Below are positions 1 to 6,911 of a stretch of 23,663 bases of DNA, piece by piece. The translations under genes were made by a program, and so were the position numbers. Within the stretch, counting starts at the first letter, position 1. Each line of letters starts with the position of its first letter. The DNA lies in the NCBI GenBank assembly GCA_028293725.1, contig JAQGOE010000107.1, forward strand, positions 1 to 23,663, given 5' to 3'. Under the pieces are notes generated by a model. The model worked only from the letters and a program-made list of their open reading frames with translations, searched no databases and was not told where the DNA came from. Origin of the DNA: Gammaproteobacteria bacterium. Lineage in GTDB: Bacteria; Pseudomonadota; Gammaproteobacteria; Steroidobacterales; Steroidobacteraceae.

Positions 1-556
1 ACCAGAGGCTCAATGAGAGGCCGATCCAGAGCAGGGGGAGCGTGAGATTGTCCGGCAGGAGCTGATGGTCCACGTCGATGAAGGTGAGCGCGACCAGAAA
101 CCAGGTCAGGACGAGTCCCGCCAGCGCCGGCCAGCCGACGCCAAACTTCCAGGCCACCGCCGCGGAGAGCAGGCCTGTGAGCGCCTCGATGGCCGGATAG
201 CGCGGGCTGATCCGGATGCCGCAGCTCGCGCAGCGACCCCTCAAGAACACGTAGCTCACCACGGGGATGTTCTGGAGGGCGGTAATCGGGGCTTTGCAGG
301 CCGGGCAGGCGGAGCGGGGTACTACGAGATTAAAGGGCTCGGTTCGAGCCGCCGGCGCCGCACCGGGCGCGGTAGCGGGAGAGCCCGCGGAATCCGCCGC
401 CAGCTCCATGCATTGCTCGCGCCACTGGCGCTCCAGGATCACCGGAATCCGATAGATCACGACGTTGAGAAAGCTTCCCACCAGCAGGCCAAACACCACG
501 CAGGTAAAGATGAAGGCCGCTGGCGAGGAGGACAGAAGCGCAATGACGTCGGCCAT
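1..556 (-). CDS. pilD: Prepilin leader peptidase/N-methyltransferase PilD (partial, C-terminus off the window)
   Basis: This inner-membrane aspartic protease cleaves the type IV prepilin leader and methylates the new N-terminal Phe. The frame is open from an ATG at 556 to the window edge (185 residues; the family is about 280-290). Seen: a first membrane segment at about 14-37 ending in GSFLNVVIYR, the zinc tetracysteine Cys84-x2-Cys87 and Cys109-x2-Cys112 of the methyltransferase domain, further hydrophobic segments, and DVDHQLLPD with Asp161 as the first catalytic aspartate. The second (GxGD) aspartate lies outside the window. It follows pilC in the same direction, with a terminator-like hairpin between them. 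No clear Shine-Dalgarno sequence precedes the ATG, which is the only ATG near the start of the homology. The family call is near certain. Confidence 0.95.
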   Translation of the reverse strand, partial: MADVIALLSSSPAAFIFTCVVFGLLVGSFLNVVIYRIPVILERQWREQCMELAADSAGSPATAPGAAPAARTEPFNLVVPRSACPACKAPITALQNIPVVSYVFLRGRCASCGIRISPRYPAIEALTGLLSAAVAWKFGVGWPALAGLVLTWFLVALTFIDVDHQLLPDNLTLPLLWIGLSLSLW

Positions 557-574
557 GATGTTTTAGTAAAGAAA

Positions 575-595
575 ACGCCGCGCGATGCGCGGCGT
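575..595 (-). terminator. Rho-independent-terminator-like hairpin between pilC and pilD
   Basis: A perfect 9-bp GC-rich stem (ACGCCGCGC at 575-583 paired with 587-595) closes a 3-nt loop. On the minus strand it is followed at once by TTTTCTTTA, the arrangement of an intrinsic terminator. It sits 29 nt after the pilC stop and 18 nt before the pilD ATG, so it may end or attenuate the pilB-pilC transcript. The T-run is interrupted by one C, so termination is probably partial. Confidence 0.65.
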
Positions 596-624
596 CTTGC
601 TATCTCCGGCCGCTGGTAACGGGG

Positions 625-1863
625 TCAGACGACCGAGCCCAGCTTGAAGATGGGGAGGTACATGGCGATCACGAGTCCGCCGACGAGCACACCCAGGACG
701 GCCATGATGAGCGGCTCGAGAAGGCTCGACATCGAGTCGACCGCGTTGTCGACCTCAGCCTCGTAGAACGTCGCAACCTTCGCGGACATGGCGTCCAGGG
801 AGCCCGATTCCTCGCCCACCGCGATCATCTGGATGACCATGTTGGGAAACAGGCCGGTCGATTCCATCGCGCGCTGCAGGCGCTGCCCGGTTGCGACCTC
901 ATCCCGCATCCGCATGACCGCGTCTTCATAGACGATGTTGCCGGTGGCGCCGGCTACGGATTCCAACGCTTCGACCAGGGGTACGCCGGCCGCGAACATA
1001 GTCGAAAGTGTGCGGGCGTAACGGGCGATGGCCGATTTGTTGAGGATGGGGCCGATGATCGGGAATTTGAGCGCGGCGCGGTCCAGGAACTCGCGCATTT
1101 TTCGCGAGCGCTTGTGAAAGTAGAAAAACGTCCAGAAGGCGCCGGCCACCACGGCGGCTATGAAAATGCCGTCGTGCTGCAGGAGCTTGGATAAGTCGAT
1201 CACCATCTGGGTGAAGGCCGGCAGGTCGGCGCCGAAGCCCTTGAACAAGGCTTCGAACTGCGGGATCACGAAAATCAGCAGAATGACTGTGACGACCACC
1301 GCCACGACCAGCACCGCCGCCGGATAGAAGAGGGCTTTCTTGACCTTTTTCTTCAGCGCCTCGGTTTTTTCCTTGTAGGTCGCGACCTTCTCGAGGAGTG
1401 ACTCGAGGGCACCCGCCTGCTCGCCAGCCTCGACCAGGTTGACGAACAGATCGTCGAAGTACAAAGGATGTTTGCCGAGCGCTTCGTGGAGCGAAGTACC
1501 GCCCTCTACATCGGCCTTGATGTCGAGGACCAGCTTCTGCATCGATGGCTTGTCGTTGCCGTTGCCGACGATTTCGAACGCCTGCACGAGCGGAATACCG
1601 GCGGCCAGCATGGTTGCGAGCTGGCGGGCGAAGATCGCGATATCTTCGGGTTTGACCTTGCCGCCACGGCCCACTGATGAGCTGCTCTGTTTGCGGACCT
1701 TCGAAGGCGCAATGCCCTGGCGGCGCAGTTCGCTGCGCAACACGGCCTCATCAGGCGCGAGGCTCTTGCCTTTCACCCGGTTGCCGCGTTTGTCCTTGCC
1801 TTCCCAGGCGAAGGGGATGTCCCGCTTGATCGTTTTTACGCTGGTCGTTGCTGCCGGAGCCAT
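625..1863 (-). CDS. pilC: Type IV pilus inner-membrane platform protein PilC
   Basis: The 412-residue protein matches the PilC/GspF family in length (about 400-410) and content. PilC is the inner-membrane platform that couples the PilB (and PilT) motors to pilin insertion and removal. Two T2SSF repeats are visible: residues about 75-198, starting at the DIAIFARQLATMLAAGIPL segment, and about 278-400, starting at ARYARTLSTMFAAGVPLVEA. Hydrophobic segments lie at about 180-202, 233-249 and 383-405. The start ATG at 1863 is preceded by AAGGA at good spacing. The gene begins 17 nt after the pilB stop, so the two are almost certainly co-transcribed. The stop is TGA at 625. Confidence 0.97.
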   Translation of the reverse strand: MAPAATTSVKTIKRDIPFAWEGKDKRGNRVKGKSLAPDEAVLRSELRRQGIAPSKVRKQSSSSVGRGGKVKPEDIAIFARQLATMLAAGIPLVQAFEIVGNGNDKPSMQKLVLDIKADVEGGTSLHEALGKHPLYFDDLFVNLVEAGEQAGALESLLEKVATYKEKTEALKKKVKKALFYPAAVLVVAVVVTVILLIFVIPQFEALFKGFGADLPAFTQMVIDLSKLLQHDGIFIAAVVAGAFWTFFYFHKRSRKMREFLDRAALKFPIIGPILNKSAIARYARTLSTMFAAGVPLVEALESVAGATGNIVYEDAVMRMRDEVATGQRLQRAMESTGLFPNMVIQMIAVGEESGSLDAMSAKVATFYEAEVDNAVDSMSSLLEPLIMAVLGVLVGGLVIAMYLPIFKLGSVV

Positions 1864-1880
1864 GAATTACTCGTCCTTCA

Positions 1881-3632
1881 TCACTCAGTGGTGACGCTGT
1901 TGACTTCCTCGAGACTAGTCATGCCTGCCCTGACTTTCTCGAGTCCTGCGCGTCGCAGATCCCACACGCCTTCCTTCGCCGCCTGGGTGCCGATATCCAC
2001 CGCACTTCCGAGCGCAAGGATGATGCGCGCGATGGATTCGGTTACGGGCAGAACCTGATAGATACCTACACGGCCCTTGTAGCCGTCGGTGCAGCTATCA
2101 CAGCCCTTGGGCGCAAATATCTTGATGCCCGCCGCCACGTCGACCTCCTGGAAGCCTTCCTTCAGGAGTGCCTCCTTGGGAATGTCCATCGGCTGCTTGC
2201 AATGCGAGCACAGCCGGCGTGCCAGACGTTGGGCAATGATTAGACTGACCGACGTCGCGATCGCGTAGGGCTTCACGCCCATGTCTACGAGACGGGTCAG
2301 AGTCTGTGGGGCGTCGTTCGTGTGCAGAGTCGACAGCACCAAGTGGCCGGTTTGCGCCGCCTTGATGGCAATCTCCGCAGTCTCCAGGTCACGGATCTCA
2401 CCGACCATGATGACGTCGGGATCCTGGCGAAGGAATGCGCGCATTGCCGCGGCGAAGGTGAGGCCCACCTTGTTGTTGACGTTCACCTGGTTCACACCAG
2501 GGAGATTGATTTCCGCCGGATCCTCGGCCGTCGAGATGTTCGTATCCTCGCGGTTGAGGATGTGGAGGCCGGTGTAAAGCGAGACAGTCTTACCGCTACC
2601 GGTCGGGCCCGTGACCAGGATCATCCCCTGGGGCTTGGCCAGGAACTTCATGTACAGATCTTTCTGGAAGGGCTCGTAGCCGAGCGAGTCGATACCCAGC
2701 GCCGCCTGCGCCGGGTCGAGAATACGCAGCACGATCTTCTCGCCGAACAGCGTGGGGCAGCTGCTCACGCGGAAGTCGATGGCGCGGTTCTTCGACAGCT
2801 TCATCTTGATGCGCCCGTCCTGCGGGACGCGACGTTCGGCGATGTCGAGCCGCGACATCACCTTCAGACGTGCGGATAGCTTACCGGCCAATTGCACCGG
2901 GGGCTGCGCGATTTCCTTCAGTACGCCGTCCATGCGGAGACGGACGCGATAGATCTTCTCGTAGGGCTCGAAGTGAATATCCGAGGCGCCACGGCGGATG
3001 GCGTCCAGTAGCACCTTGTTCACGAAGCGGACGATGGGCGCGTCTTCGACGTCGTCGCGGCCAGCAGCGGCGCCTTTGTCGTCTTCAGGATCGCCGCCCT
3101 CTGTTTCCAGGGAGTCGAGATCCATGCCCTCATCATCGCTGAGGGCGGACATCTGGCTGTCGACCTGCTCGATGGCCTTGTCGATGGCCTTCTGCAGCTT
3201 GTCGTCCTCGACGACAATGGCCTCGATACCGAGGCTGGTCTGGAACTTGATCTCGTCGATCGCGTGCAGGTTGGTCGGATCGGCAACGGCGAGGAAGAGA
3301 CGCTTACCGCGGCGGAACAGCGGCAAAACACGGTGTTTAGCAAGCAGCTTGTCGCTGACGAGGCGGACCGTCTCGAGGTCGAGCGAAACGGCGTCGAGAT
3401 CGAACAGCGGCACCCCGAACTCATTCGAGGCGGCTACCGCGATATCACGTGCGTTGGCGGCGCCGCTCGTTACGAGCATCGTCACTATGCCGATCTTGCG
3501 CTCACGGGCGGCGTTCAACGCCTCCAGCATGGCCGCTTCTTCCACAACCCCGTCCTGCACGAGGCGTTGGGGCAGACCGCCCAACCCGGAGCGCTGGCCC
3601 CCGCCGAGTGCTAAAGAAACGTTATCATTCAT
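1881..3632 (-). CDS. pilB: Type IV pilus assembly ATPase PilB
   Basis: This 583-residue secretion-type hexameric ATPase powers pilus extension from the cytoplasm. An N-terminal MshE/GspE-N type domain covers about 25-150, followed by a very acidic linker at about 165-198. The ATPase core shows the Walker A box GPTGSGKT at 342-349, the Asp box TAEDPAEI at 368-375, the Walker B segment DPDVIMVGEIRD at 404-415, and the His box STLHTND at 434-440. Zinc-binding cysteines are Cys475/Cys478 and Cys511/Cys514, typical of extension ATPases and absent from PilT. The ATG at 3632 gives the usual family length, but only a weak ribosome binding site is visible. The gene lies downstream of pilA and its terminator and upstream of pilC. 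Confidence 0.97.
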   Translation of the reverse strand: MNDNVSLALGGGQRSGLGGLPQRLVQDGVVEEAAMLEALNAARERKIGIVTMLVTSGAANARDIAVAASNEFGVPLFDLDAVSLDLETVRLVSDKLLAKHRVLPLFRRGKRLFLAVADPTNLHAIDEIKFQTSLGIEAIVVEDDKLQKAIDKAIEQVDSQMSALSDDEGMDLDSLETEGGDPEDDKGAAAGRDDVEDAPIVRFVNKVLLDAIRRGASDIHFEPYEKIYRVRLRMDGVLKEIAQPPVQLAGKLSARLKVMSRLDIAERRVPQDGRIKMKLSKNRAIDFRVSSCPTLFGEKIVLRILDPAQAALGIDSLGYEPFQKDLYMKFLAKPQGMILVTGPTGSGKTVSLYTGLHILNREDTNISTAEDPAEINLPGVNQVNVNNKVGLTFAAAMRAFLRQDPDVIMVGEIRDLETAEIAIKAAQTGHLVLSTLHTNDAPQTLTRLVDMGVKPYAIATSVSLIIAQRLARRLCSHCKQPMDIPKEALLKEGFQEVDVAAGIKIFAPKGCDSCTDGYKGRVGIYQVLPVTESIARIILALGSAVDIGTQAAKEGVWDLRRAGLEKVRAGMTSLEEVNSVTTE

Positions 3633-3823
3633 GGAGTTATGGCAAGAGATCTGAGCCCTGAGTTCCTTAGTCTACCGGAGCCGGAGGCTCAGGCAATTGT
3701 CAAATCTGCAGTCAATCGTCTCATATCCAGCCGGCGCTGCTGCGTGATTGGCTTCCCAAAAGAAGAAGCCCCTCCGAGAGGAGGGGCTTCGTTGGGACCT
3801 CCGAGCGAGGAACCCGTATCAGC
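3633..3823 (-). other. pilA-pilB intergenic region
   Basis: These 191 bases hold the pilA terminator (3766-3789) and the leader of pilB. A perfect TTGACA (minus strand, 3703-3698) is present, but no -10 box lies at 16-18 nt from it, so I do not assign a pilB promoter. Since pilA is followed by a terminator, a separate pilB promoter is expected here. Confidence 0.5.
3766..3789 (-). terminator. Rho-independent terminator of pilA
   Basis: A perfect 10-bp stem, AAGCCCCTCC (3766-3775) with GGAGGGGCTT (3780-3789), has a 4-nt loop. On the minus strand it is followed by CTTCTTTT. It begins 34 nt after the pilA stop and should separate the abundant pilin transcript from pilB. Confidence 0.88.
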
Positions 3824-4315
3824 TTAGGTGTGGCAGGTGCCCGGCAGGTACTGCGGCAGCACGGTCGTCGTGGCGGCAGTTCCAGCGCTCGAAGCCGTGA
3901 GCGTGCCAACACCGCCGGTCGGTACGTTCGCCGAACCGCACACCCACACGATGTCGTTGTTAGAGTTCGTGTACGGCAGAAGCGCCAGGACCAGACCGGC
4001 AACCGCCGCATTGCTCTGGCTCGTGCCGTACGTGGCCTCGATGGCCCCACCAACTACGTTGACCGACCTGACGTACTTACCCGAAGAAGCGGCGGTGCCC
4101 ACGAGGGCCGCGTTGTTCGCCGGCATGGTACCCAAATTGGCATAGTACTCGGCAACCGCCGTTTTCCAGCCGTCCGCCAGGTTCAGACCTTCCGTGACCT
4201 GCGCGCGGATGGTGTAGTTCTGATAGGCCGGGATCGCGATCGCGGCCAGGATGCCGATGATCGCGACGACGATCATCAACTCGATGAGGGTGAAACCCTT
4301 TTGCACAGCTTTCAT
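3824..4315 (-). CDS. pilA: Type IV major pilin PilA (type IVa)
   Basis: The 163-residue prepilin starts with the short basic leader MKAVQKG, cleaved before Phe8 by PilD. The classic type IVa N-terminal helix follows ([20 protein letters not shown]) with Glu at position 5 of the mature protein, then [14 protein letters not shown]. Two cysteines near the C-terminus (WVCGS and the terminal GTCHT) probably form the D-loop disulfide. The C-terminal half is rich in Gly, Ala, Ser and Thr and offers many possible O-modification sites. The frame extends 53 codons upstream, but the ATG at 4315 is chosen because it gives the standard leader and has GAGG just upstream. A sigma-54 promoter lies about 67 nt upstream and a strong terminator downstream, so the gene is probably expressed on its own under PilS/PilR. 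Confidence 0.96.
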   Translation of the reverse strand: MKAVQKGFTLIELMIVVAIIGILAAIAIPAYQNYTIRAQVTEGLNLADGWKTAVAEYYANLGTMPANNAALVGTAASSGKYVRSVNVVGGAIEATYGTSQSNAAVAGLVLALLPYTNSNNDIVWVCGSANVPTGGVGTLTASSAGTAATTTVLPQYLPGTCHT

Positions 4316-4381
4316 GAATACCTCGAGGCAGTGGGAGTGAGTGAACCAGCGGCGCAATCGGGCGCCTGCGGGAGAATCAAA

Positions 4382-4396
4382 GCAAGGCCTATGCCA
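4382..4396 (-). promoter_or_regulatory. Sigma-54 (RpoN) promoter of pilA
   Basis: On the minus strand the sequence is TGGCATAGGCCTTGC, followed by TTTG. It matches the -24/-12 consensus TGGCACG-N4-TTGC with correct GG-to-GC spacing; only two bases of the -24 element differ. The predicted start is near 4370, giving a leader of about 55 nt before the pilA ATG. The adjacent pilR encodes a sigma-54 activator with a GSFTGA loop, which fits pilA as its target. Confidence 0.85.
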
Positions 4397-4510
4397 GGGC
4401 TGCGGTGTAATGCTAACTGTTTGATTTACAAGCTCAAGGCCAACGTCCCCGAGACCGGAAATTGACTTAATCACGGCGCTGAGTGACGACAGGCGATCAG
4501 CCTCGGGTCA

Positions 4511-4530
4511 CAAACTGACGCAAACTGTCA
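4511..4530. repeat. Imperfect tandem 10-bp repeat upstream of the pilA promoter
   Basis: CAAACTGACG is followed directly by CAAACTGTCA (8 of 10 identical). It lies about 140-160 bp upstream of the predicted pilA transcription start, a usual distance for an activator site of a sigma-54 promoter. Known PilR sites contain TGTC, which occurs in the second copy. The PilR-binding role is inference. Confidence 0.4.
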
Positions 4531-4545
4531 CGACGCACTGCGTCG
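4531..4545. repeat. Short perfect palindrome between the GtrA-phosphotransferase gene and pilA
   Basis: CGACGCACTGCGTCG is a 7-bp inverted repeat around one base. It starts immediately after the tandem 10-mer and lies 27 nt beyond the stop of the upstream gene. It lacks a following T-run in the minus direction, so it is a poor terminator and could equally be part of an operator. Confidence 0.35.
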
Positions 4546-4572
4546 CGCACGCGCCTGTTGGTTGCGGCACCC

Positions 4573-6891
4573 TCAACGCCCATCCAACGCCACCGAGGTT
4601 GCCGCGAGAGTCAGGGTGCGCCAGTCGCTCAACCGTTGCGCCGGAGCCACGCCGCGGACATCGTGGTCCTCGTGAGGATCGGTGCTGAGGTTGAACGCAT
4701 GATCCTCGCCGGACTTCGTATCTATCCAGTACTTCCACAGATTGTCCGGGTCCCGATGATCGATGAGACCGGCGAACGTGTGCTCGTCGAAGTAGGAGAA
4801 TTCCGGGCCATCGGCTTGCTGCAGTGGTCGCCCCGACCAGCTTCGGGGGTGCGGCAGGCCGAGCTCGGTGAGGAGGGTGGGAGCAATGTCCACCTCTGCG
4901 GGAAACTTACGCGTCCGAGCCGAAAGTTGCGGCTGGTAGCCGTACGAGATGAGCACGAGCGGAATGCGCAACAGCTCCTCTCGAACACTGTTGGCATGGT
5001 GAAAGAGACCATGCTCACCCAGCGATTCACCGTGATCCGCCGTGATGACCACCAGCGCATCCCGCAAATAGCCCTTGCTGCGCAGGGTCTCAAGCAGACT
5101 GTTGATGATGCTGTCGGCGCTGACGACGCCATTGTCGTAGAAGTTGACCGCTGTCGGTTCGACGTGCCCGCCGGCGCCGGTATCGCGGGCGTCTTTGAAC
5201 AGGTAGCGGGCCGCGGGTTGGAATTTGCCCGGCACGACATCCCCGCGGCGCAGGATGTGCGCGGACATGAGGTGGAACTGGAACATCGCCGGCACGCCGT
5301 CCCACGCGGGCATCGCGGCGACGTGGTCAACCAACAGCCGGTCATCGTTCAGGAAGTAACCCTTGGCCTGGGTGCCGTCGAAGAATGTGTCGACCGGCCC
5401 ATACATGTTCCTCAGCGTATGGAAGTAAGTATGGTCGCCGCTCAGGACCAGGTGAATCCGGTAGCCATTGCGCCGTAAGACTTCCTGCAGAGTGAAGGGA
5501 GCCAAAGAGAATTCGCGCGGGAATCTGGAGCTGAACAGGCTGTAGAGCGAGCAGATCGTATCGCCGCAGGAGGAGTGCACTCCAGAGATGATGCGAGTGG
5601 GTTGTTCGCTCGCGATCCGGGCAAGGTTAGGTGTCGTATCGCGGCCGTATCCATAGAGACTCATGTGATCGGGTCGCAGGGCGTCGACGACGATGACCAC
5701 CAGGTTTCTGTGCGCGGCGGGCGCCGGCACATAGGCCGCGCGGGCTGCTTTCTCAACCTGGTCCATGCGGCTCGCCGTCACGGGATTCACCGAGTAGCCC
5801 TCCAGATCCAGCGCACCGGTCGGCGGGAAGAGTGTCAGGCTCAGCGGCTCGTCGGCCAGTGTGCCCGCACCCCTGGAGAACTGGTAGGTCTCCATCGTCA
5901 GCACGGTCGCTCCGGAGGCAATCAAGACGATGAACATGCTGCCCGATAGACGCGCTGCGAGCTCCGGCAGCCCGTCGAAGCGCCGCAGGTATGACCAGCA
6001 GCCCACGACAATGCCGGCGTAAACGACTAGTAGCGCGGCAATTACCAGCAGCGGAGGGATGCCCAGGGCGTCCGCCATCACCGAGGTCTGCGCGAAAAAT
6101 GTTGGAATGACATTCCACGCTACGACCCCACCCCACGAACCGAGTCCGATAATCACGAGACAGTAGTACACCAGCAGCAGCGCAAGCAGGCTGGCCATAG
6201 TGAGTGAGTTCACCGCCCGCGCGATATTCGGTGTCACTTTCAGGCGCGCGAGCGTCAATCTCAGGAGCAACAGCGCTAGCAGCGGCAGCGCAACCAGGCG
6301 CAGGTGGGGAATGACCGACGCAGCGGACCTGGCGAAGTGACCGACATAGACCAGCAGGAATGCGAGCGGAATGGAGCACCACAGCATCACATCCAGTGCG
6401 AGGCGGCGTGACGCTCGTCTTGCGTCCGTGGACCGCGTGGACGCTGTCACTGCGCGACTCTGCCGCAGGCCGAGGTGTTCATTCGCCGGCGACAGCCGCG
6501 GCCTGCCGAGGCCCAGCCGGTACGAAACCAGTCGATGCGCGACAAAGCTCACCGGTGTGTTGAGAGCCGCCAGGAGGAGCGTTGCGCTGAGATACCACAC
6601 GTGAAAGTGCTCGACCAGCACTCTCAGCGCCATGCCGTTGATGACGAGAAGCGTCACGTTTACCAACATGTAGCGTAGCAGTCCGGCGCGATCGCCACCG
6701 CGGGCACGGAAAGTGTACTGTCCATTGAGAACGTAGCCGAGCGAGCTCGTGGCGACGAAGGAGGCGACGTAAGCGACGAGGTAGTGAACCCCGCAGAGCT
6801 CATGCAGCCCGGTGAGAACGCCCAGCCCCAGGGCAAAACAGAACAGACTGACCGCGGAAAACCGGGCGAGTTGTCGAGCGTGATCGATCAT
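4573..6891 (-). CDS. GtrA-like domain fused to a membrane-anchored sulfatase/phosphoethanolamine-transferase-like enzyme
   Basis: A 772-residue inner-membrane protein. Residues 1-127 look like a GtrA-family module with four membrane segments (about 10-30, 36-55, 74-93, 98-116), the family linked to polyprenyl-linked sugar transfer. After a basic linker come about five more membrane segments (168-333) and then a presumed periplasmic alkaline-phosphatase-superfamily domain (395-772). Metal-site motifs are VVDALRPDH (Asp403) and TADHGESLGEHG (Asp619, His620, His627). The nucleophile region SSCGDTICSLYS lacks the sulfatase CxPSR motif; Thr445 aligns with the nucleophile, as in LtaS/EptA-type phosphotransferases. 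It starts 20 nt after pilR, in the same direction, and pilA follows. No Shine-Dalgarno is obvious at the ATG. Substrate unknown; pilin, lipid A or glycan modification are possible. Confidence 0.82.
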   Translation of the reverse strand: MIDHARQLARFSAVSLFCFALGLGVLTGLHELCGVHYLVAYVASFVATSSLGYVLNGQYTFRARGGDRAGLLRYMLVNVTLLVINGMALRVLVEHFHVWYLSATLLLAALNTPVSFVAHRLVSYRLGLGRPRLSPANEHLGLRQSRAVTASTRSTDARRASRRLALDVMLWCSIPLAFLLVYVGHFARSAASVIPHLRLVALPLLALLLLRLTLARLKVTPNIARAVNSLTMASLLALLLVYYCLVIIGLGSWGGVVAWNVIPTFFAQTSVMADALGIPPLLVIAALLVVYAGIVVGCWSYLRRFDGLPELAARLSGSMFIVLIASGATVLTMETYQFSRGAGTLADEPLSLTLFPPTGALDLEGYSVNPVTASRMDQVEKAARAAYVPAPAAHRNLVVIVVDALRPDHMSLYGYGRDTTPNLARIASEQPTRIISGVHSSCGDTICSLYSLFSSRFPREFSLAPFTLQEVLRRNGYRIHLVLSGDHTYFHTLRNMYGPVDTFFDGTQAKGYFLNDDRLLVDHVAAMPAWDGVPAMFQFHLMSAHILRRGDVVPGKFQPAARYLFKDARDTGAGGHVEPTAVNFYDNGVVSADSIINSLLETLRSKGYLRDALVVITADHGESLGEHGLFHHANSVREELLRIPLVLISYGYQPQLSARTRKFPAEVDIAPTLLTELGLPHPRSWSGRPLQQADGPEFSYFDEHTFAGLIDHRDPDNLWKYWIDTKSGEDHAFNLSTDPHEDHDVRGVAPAQRLSDWRTLTLAATSVALDGR

Positions 6892-6911
6892 GGCGCAGTC
6901 TGTCTGCCGCG

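Larger units (their letters stand above)
4316..4572 (-). other. pilA upstream regulatory region (257 bp)
   Basis: The region between the GtrA-phosphotransferase gene and pilA holds the sigma-54 promoter (4382-4396), a CTGTC-containing segment (minus strand, 4493-4488), an imperfect tandem 10-mer (4511-4530) and a short palindrome (4531-4545). No reading frame other than the upstream extension of pilA is convincing. I see no clear terminator for the upstream gene, so some read-through into pilA is possible. Confidence 0.6.

Noticed and set aside
3698..3703. TTGACA as the -35 box of a pilB promoter
   Set aside because: The nearest -10-like hexamer (TAGACT) is 23 nt away, too far, and nothing at 16-18 nt resembles TATAAT.
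4316..4474. A 53-residue N-terminal extension of PilA
   Set aside because: The extension would contain the promoter region, lacks any pilin feature, and the internal ATG at 4315 gives a standard leader peptide with a good GAGG upstream.
5541..5590. A true sulfatase annotation
   Set aside because: No formylglycine motif CxPSR or SxPxR is present in the nucleophile segment.
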